Shown here piece after piece: positions 40,289-43,158 of a DNA stretch of 43,158 nt. Location of the stretch: contig DASZZZ010000112.1 of NCBI GenBank assembly GCA_036260375.1, positions 1 to 43,158 on the forward strand, written 5' to 3'. Made by a program: the position numbers and the translations under genes. Every line of letters begins with the position of its first letter. Position 1 is the first letter of the stretch. Source of the DNA: DASZZZ01 sp036260375 (GTDB lineage: Bacteria; Actinomycetota; CADDZG01; WHSQ01). Below the pieces are notes generated by a model. That model did no database searches. It worked only from the letters and a program-made list of their open reading frames with translations, and was not told where the DNA came from.

Positions 40289-41056
40289 CTACTCCCCGAG
40301 CGCCTCGCGCAGCTGCGACAGCGTGCGGTTGAGCAGGCGCGACACGTGCATCTGCGAGATGCCGAGGCGCTCTGCGATCTCCGACTGGGTCAGGCCCTTG
40401 AAGAAGCGGAGGTAGAGGATGCGGCGCTCGCGCTCGGGCAGCTTCGCCATCTCCGGCGCGAGCGACGCGCGGTACTCGAGGTTCTCGAGATGCTCGTCCT
40501 CGACGCCCATCTGGTCCGCGAACGTGCTGGAGTCGCTGTCGTCGGAGTCGATGGGCGCGTCGAGCGACGTGAAGCTGTACGCCTGGGCGATCTCGAGCCC
40601 CTCGAGCACCTGCTCCTCGGAGAGGTTGGCGTACTCGGCGATCTCGGGCACGGTCGGCGACCGCCCGAGCTCCTGGTTGAGCTGGCTCACGACCTTGGTG
40701 AGCTCGAGGTGCAGCTCCTGGAGTCGGCGCGGGACGCGCACCGCCCACCCCTTGTCGCGGAAGTGGCGCTTGAGCTCGCCGACGATCGTGGGCGTGGCGT
40801 ACGTGGAGAACTCGACCTCTCGCCCGAGGTCGAAGCGCTCTATCGCCTTCAGCAAGCCGATCGTCCCGACCTGCACCAAGTCCTCCAGTGGCTCTCCACG
40901 GTTACGGAATCGGCGCGCCAGGAACTCGACTAAACCGATGTACTGCTCGACGAGCTGCTCGCGGCGCTCGGCGCGCTCCTCTTCGGTGGCGGCGTCGCGG
41001 TAGGCCTGGAACAGCTCGCGGACCTCGCTCTTGGTGAGCGTGCCTCGCTGGCTCAT
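40289..41056 (-). CDS. sigF: SigB/SigF-family alternative sigma factor
   Basis: This 255-residue sigma factor has region 2 (EDLVQVGTIGLLKAIERFDLGREVEFSTYATPTIVGELKRHFRDKGW), shown here only for its well-known VQVG...FSTYATPTI pattern. Region 3 includes PRRLQEL and LGRSPTVPEIA, and region 4 has LTQSEIAERLGISQMHVSRLL. The type matches SigF/SigB/SigG. Its ATG overlaps the TGA of the anti-sigma gene (ATGA), the usual coupling of antagonist and sigma. It likely directs a general-stress or developmental regulon. Confidence 0.93.
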   Translation of the reverse strand: MSQRGTLTKSEVRELFQAYRDAATEEERAERREQLVEQYIGLVEFLARRFRNRGEPLEDLVQVGTIGLLKAIERFDLGREVEFSTYATPTIVGELKRHFRDKGWAVRVPRRLQELHLELTKVVSQLNQELGRSPTVPEIAEYANLSEEQVLEGLEIAQAYSFTSLDAPIDSDDSDSSTFADQMGVEDEHLENLEYRASLAPEMAKLPERERRILYLRFFKGLTQSEIAERLGISQMHVSRLLNRTLSQLREALGE

Positions 41057-41424
41057 GCCCCTCGGGTCTTCACGAGCGTGAACCGGGGCTGCCCGCCGTC
41101 GTGGACGAGCGACGCGTCGTCGACGACGGTGTCGAGGATCATGCGCGACAGCTGCGTGAGCTCGCTGCGCACCTTCTGGTGGTCGGACAGCGTCGCGGCC
41201 CCCTCGATCTCGATGCGCGCGTCGTCGACGCCGAAGCGGATGCGCAGGGTGCCGTCGCGCCCCTGGGGGCCGGTGAGGTAGGCGGTGAGCTCGTCGACCG
41301 CGATCTTGAGGTCCTCGATGTCGTCGATCGTGAACCCGACGCGCGACGCGAGCCCGGACACGACGAGGCGGACGACGCCGACGTACTCCGGCGACGCCGG
41401 GATCGTGATGGTGAGGACGTCCAC
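41053..41424 (-). CDS. rsbW: Anti-sigma factor, RsbW/UsfX-like
   Basis: This 123-residue GHKL-fold protein (VGFTIDDIEDLKIAVDELTAYL) has the N-box region in the degenerate form seen in actinobacterial SigF antagonists (AVDEL in place of xxxNAxxH). It should bind the following sigma factor, with release by an anti-anti-sigma protein not found in this window. Kinase activity is doubtful. GTG 41424 was chosen because the beta-strand DVLTITIPAS begins there; it lies 11 bp after the ku stop. An annotated start further upstream would overlap ku. Confidence 0.88.
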   Translation of the reverse strand: MDVLTITIPASPEYVGVVRLVVSGLASRVGFTIDDIEDLKIAVDELTAYLTGPQGRDGTLRIRFGVDDARIEIEGAATLSDHQKVRSELTQLSRMILDTVVDDASLVHDGGQPRFTLVKTRGA

Positions 41425-41435
41425 GGGCGAGGCCG

Positions 41436-42275
41436 TCAGGACGCCGACGCCCGTTTGCGCGTTGTCTTCTTCTTCGCGGGCTTCTCGCTGTCGGCGTCCT
41501 TGCGCTTGCGCGCCTCGTCGACCGACGCGCGCAGCGCCTCCATGAGGTCGACGACCTTGGTCGGCTCCTCCTCGGGCTCGGCCGCGACGGTGACCTCGGC
41601 GCCCTCGACCTTGCGCTCGACGAGCTCCTCGAGCGACTTCCGGTACTCGTCGACGAACGCCTCCGGGGTGAAGTCCGTGGCGAGCTGCTGGATCAGCTGG
41701 CGCGCCATCTTGACCTCGGCGTCGCTCACCCGTACGTCCTTGTGGAGCTCCTCGAACTCGGGCGCCCGGATCTCGTCGGGCCAGTGCATCGTCTCGAGCA
41801 CGAACAAGCCGTCCTTGAGCCGGATGGTCGCGAGGTGCTCCTTCTCGCGCAGCGCGACCTTGGCGACGCCGACCTGCCCCTCGGCGTCGAGGGCCTCCTG
41901 GAGCAGCCGGTACGCCTTGAGGCCCGACGCCTCCGGCACGACGTAGTAGGTACGGTTGAAGTAGACGGGGTCGATGTCCTCGAGCGGGACGAAGTTGACG
42001 ACGTCGATCGACTTGATCGAGTCGACGTCGAGGGCCGCGAGCTCCTCGTCGCTGAACGTGACGTAGTGGTCCTTCGAGTACTCGTAGCCCTTGACGATGT
42101 CGTCCCAGCCGACCTCCTCGCCGCACTTGCTGCACACGCGCTGGTAGCGGATGCGCCCGCCGTCGTCGCCGTGGAGCAGGTGGAACTTGAGGCTCTTCTC
42201 CGACACCGCCGAGTACAGGCGTACGGGGATGTTGACCAGTCCGAAGCTGACCGAGCCCTTCCACAGTGCCTTCAT
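41436..42275 (-). CDS. ku: Non-homologous end-joining protein Ku
   Basis: This 279-residue bacterial Ku has the classic start MKALWKGSVSFGLVNIPVRLY and YSAVSEKSLKFHLLH. Its zinc-free core includes RYQRVCSKCGEEV (a Cys pair), ALDVDSIKSIDVV, FNRTYYVVPE and MHWPDEIR. The C-terminal tail is Lys/Arg-rich (KKKTTRKR), a DNA-binding extension. Ku holds broken ends for LigD; no ligD lies in the window. TAGAAT on the minus strand ends 7 nt before the ATG, so the mRNA may be leaderless. It heads the unit with the anti-sigma, sigma and PBP genes. Confidence 0.95.
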   Translation of the reverse strand: MKALWKGSVSFGLVNIPVRLYSAVSEKSLKFHLLHGDDGGRIRYQRVCSKCGEEVGWDDIVKGYEYSKDHYVTFSDEELAALDVDSIKSIDVVNFVPLEDIDPVYFNRTYYVVPEASGLKAYRLLQEALDAEGQVGVAKVALREKEHLATIRLKDGLFVLETMHWPDEIRAPEFEELHKDVRVSDAEVKMARQLIQQLATDFTPEAFVDEYRKSLEELVERKVEGAEVTVAAEPEEEPTKVVDLMEALRASVDEARKRKDADSEKPAKKKTTRKRASAS

Positions 42276-42397
42276 CCAGGGGATTCTACGTCGGCGGAGG
42301 GCTACGCCGCGAGGACCGTCACAGGTCATCGCCCGCGCGCGGCGAAGAAGGCCGAGCAAGACGCACTTAGCGACGAGGCAGGAGGTAGCGTGGCGGC
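42276..42397. promoter_or_regulatory. Divergent ku/bldD promoter region
   Basis: This 122-bp gap separates the two genes. For ku, the minus-strand hexamer TAGAAT (42283-42288) ends 7 nt before the start. For bldD, TAGCGT (42386-42391) ends 6 nt before its GTG; a GGAGG 12 nt upstream of that GTG overlaps the box and would be a ribosome site only if transcription begins earlier. No BldD-type palindrome was recognised. Confidence 0.45.
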
Positions 42398-42880
42398 GTG
42401 GAAGAGCTGCTGAGCGACCACGATTACGGGCGCGCCGTGGGCGAGCGCCTGCGTGGCATCCGGACCCAGAAGGGGATGTCGCTGCACGACGTCCAGGAGG
42501 CGTCGGGCGGACGATGGAAGGCCGCCGTGGTCGGGGCCTACGAGCGCGGGGACCGCAACGTGACGGTCGCCCGGCTGCGCGAGCTCGCCGAGTTCTACGG
42601 CGTCCCGATCTCGGAGGTCCTCCCGAGCGACGACCGCTCCGTCCCGGCCCCCGAGCCGCGCCGGCGCGTCGTGCTCAACCTCGAGCGCCTGGGGCGCGTG
42701 CCCGAGACCGAGCGCGAGCCGCTCAAGCGCTTCACGACCGCGATCCAGATCCAGCGCGGCGACTACAACGGGCGCGTCCTGACGATCCGCGAGGACGACC
42801 TCATGGCGCTCGCGCTCCTGTACCAGACGAGCCCGGAGGAGCTGTCGCGGCGCCTGGGCGACTGGGGCCTGCTCGTCTGA
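42398..42880 (+). CDS. bldD: Developmental regulator BldD-like, c-di-GMP binding
   Basis: This 160-residue protein has an N-terminal HTH (RLRGIRTQKGMSLHDVQEASGG, then VGAYERGDRNVTVARL) and the rest of the XRE-like domain to about residue 80. The C-terminal domain carries the c-di-GMP signature RGD-x8-RxxD as RGDYNGRVLTIREDD, so both Arg and both Asp residues are present. In Streptomyces, BldD bound to tetrameric c-di-GMP represses sporulation genes. Here it should sense the same messenger; whether the organism sporulates is not shown. It is divergent from ku. Confidence 0.93.
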   Translation: MEELLSDHDYGRAVGERLRGIRTQKGMSLHDVQEASGGRWKAAVVGAYERGDRNVTVARLRELAEFYGVPISEVLPSDDRSVPAPEPRRRVVLNLERLGRVPETEREPLKRFTTAIQIQRGDYNGRVLTIREDDLMALALLYQTSPEELSRRLGDWGLLV

Positions 42881-42887
42881 GCGGCGC

Positions 42888-43136
42888 CTAGAGCGCGAGC
42901 GCGGCGATCGCGGCGACGGCCAGCGCGACCCAGTACACGACCGCGTAGCCGACGTCGACCGGCCCCGGTCGCATCGGGATCAGCACCGCGAGCGTCCACA
43001 CCGGCATCACGACGAGACCGAACAGGAGCGCGTACGCGAGCGCGCCCCAGCGCGCCCACCACGATCCCGCGGCGGCCCCCGCCGCCAGCACGACGAGCAA
43101 CGCGCCGAGCAGCGCCTGCCCCGCGACGTCGGCCAT
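42888..43136 (-). CDS. Small membrane protein, unknown function
   Basis: This 82-residue hydrophobic protein has about three membrane segments (residues 6-24, 30-53 and 62-82). I do not recognise a family. The stop lies 7 bp from the convergent bldD stop. The ATG at 43136 has no visible ribosome site, and the window ends 22 bp upstream, so a longer N-terminus is possible. High GC content makes short frames less trustworthy, but the regular hydrophobic pattern argues for a real gene. Confidence 0.55.
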   Translation of the reverse strand: MADVAGQALLGALLVVLAAGAAAGSWWARWGALAYALLFGLVVMPVWTLAVLIPMRPGPVDVGYAVVYWVALAVAAIAALAL

Positions 43137-43158
43137 CGGCCCGCCCTTGGTGAGGCGC

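Noticed and set aside
38034..40748. 904-codon minus-strand frame and 616-codon plus-strand frame (39083-40933) over the PBP/sigma region
   Set aside because: Both are low-complexity Arg/Ala-rich shadows of the PBP and sigma-factor genes.
1..43158. tRNA or rRNA genes, CRISPR arrays, insertion sequences or integrase genes
   Set aside because: No TTCGANTC-type tRNA arm in a foldable setting, no regularly spaced repeats, and no transposase or integrase motif was seen on either strand.

Overview
The window is very GC-rich, with strong G/C bias at third codon positions, and reads as chromosome of an actinobacterium (Actinomycetota). Lineage markers are a BldD-type regulator with its c-di-GMP signature, a SigR/RsrA-like sigma/anti-sigma pair, a PdtaS-type sensor kinase, a mycobacterial DinB2-type polymerase, bacterial Ku, and a SigF/RsbW pair. 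It does not look like a classical Streptomyces arrangement; a deeper lineage (Thermoleophilia, Nitriliruptoria or Acidimicrobiia type) is possible but cannot be settled from this sequence. No tRNA, rRNA, IS element, phage gene or CRISPR array was seen.

Region 1 (about 1-14850) is an apparent natural-product cluster built from stand-alone NRPS parts. In order: the 3' end of a GMC oxidoreductase; an adenylation domain fused to an FAD monooxygenase; a divergent GT1 glycosyltransferase; a dTDP-rhamnose-4-epimerase-like enzyme; a first carrier protein; a DrrAB-like ABC exporter; a GT20 (trehalose-6-phosphate-synthase-like) enzyme; on the minus strand a free-standing condensation-like protein and a SIS-domain sugar-phosphate isomerase; then a PltE-like carrier-bound aminoacyl dehydrogenase, a free-standing adenylation enzyme and a second carrier protein. 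The last three match the trio that converts proline to pyrrole-2-carboxyl-carrier in pyoluteorin and clorobiocin-type pathways. The inferred product is a glycosylated, exported pyrrole-amide-like compound.

Region 2 (14.9-25.9 kb) is a mixed block: DinB2, a tandem DUF427 protein, a secreted beta-propeller/RTX protein, chorismate mutase, a GNAT acetyltransferase and fused aminodeoxychorismate synthase, a lytic transglycosylase, a secreted GH26 glycosidase, a persulfide-dioxygenase-like/rhodanese fusion and a methyltransferase.

Region 3 (25.9-31.1 kb) holds an alpha/beta hydrolase, a membrane-anchored MurF-like ligase and a Ddl-like ligase with an altered C-terminal substrate pocket. These run into the overlapping sigR-like/rsrA-like pair and an unknown winged-helix/coiled-coil protein. 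Region 4 (31.2-38.1 kb) has upp, a PLP decarboxylase, a B3/B4-domain protein, a secreted serine protease, DUF2203, a phosphoesterase and PdtaS. Region 5 (38.1-43.1 kb) is a minus-strand operon ku - rsbW-like - sigF-like - class A PBP, divergent from bldD, with a small membrane protein at the edge.

Two gene-start styles are visible. Some genes carry good Shine-Dalgarno sites. Others have a -10-like hexamer only 6-7 nt before the start codon, the arrangement of leaderless mRNAs (hydrolase, ddl, pdtaS, bldD, ku, dinB2 and possibly the transglycosylase).
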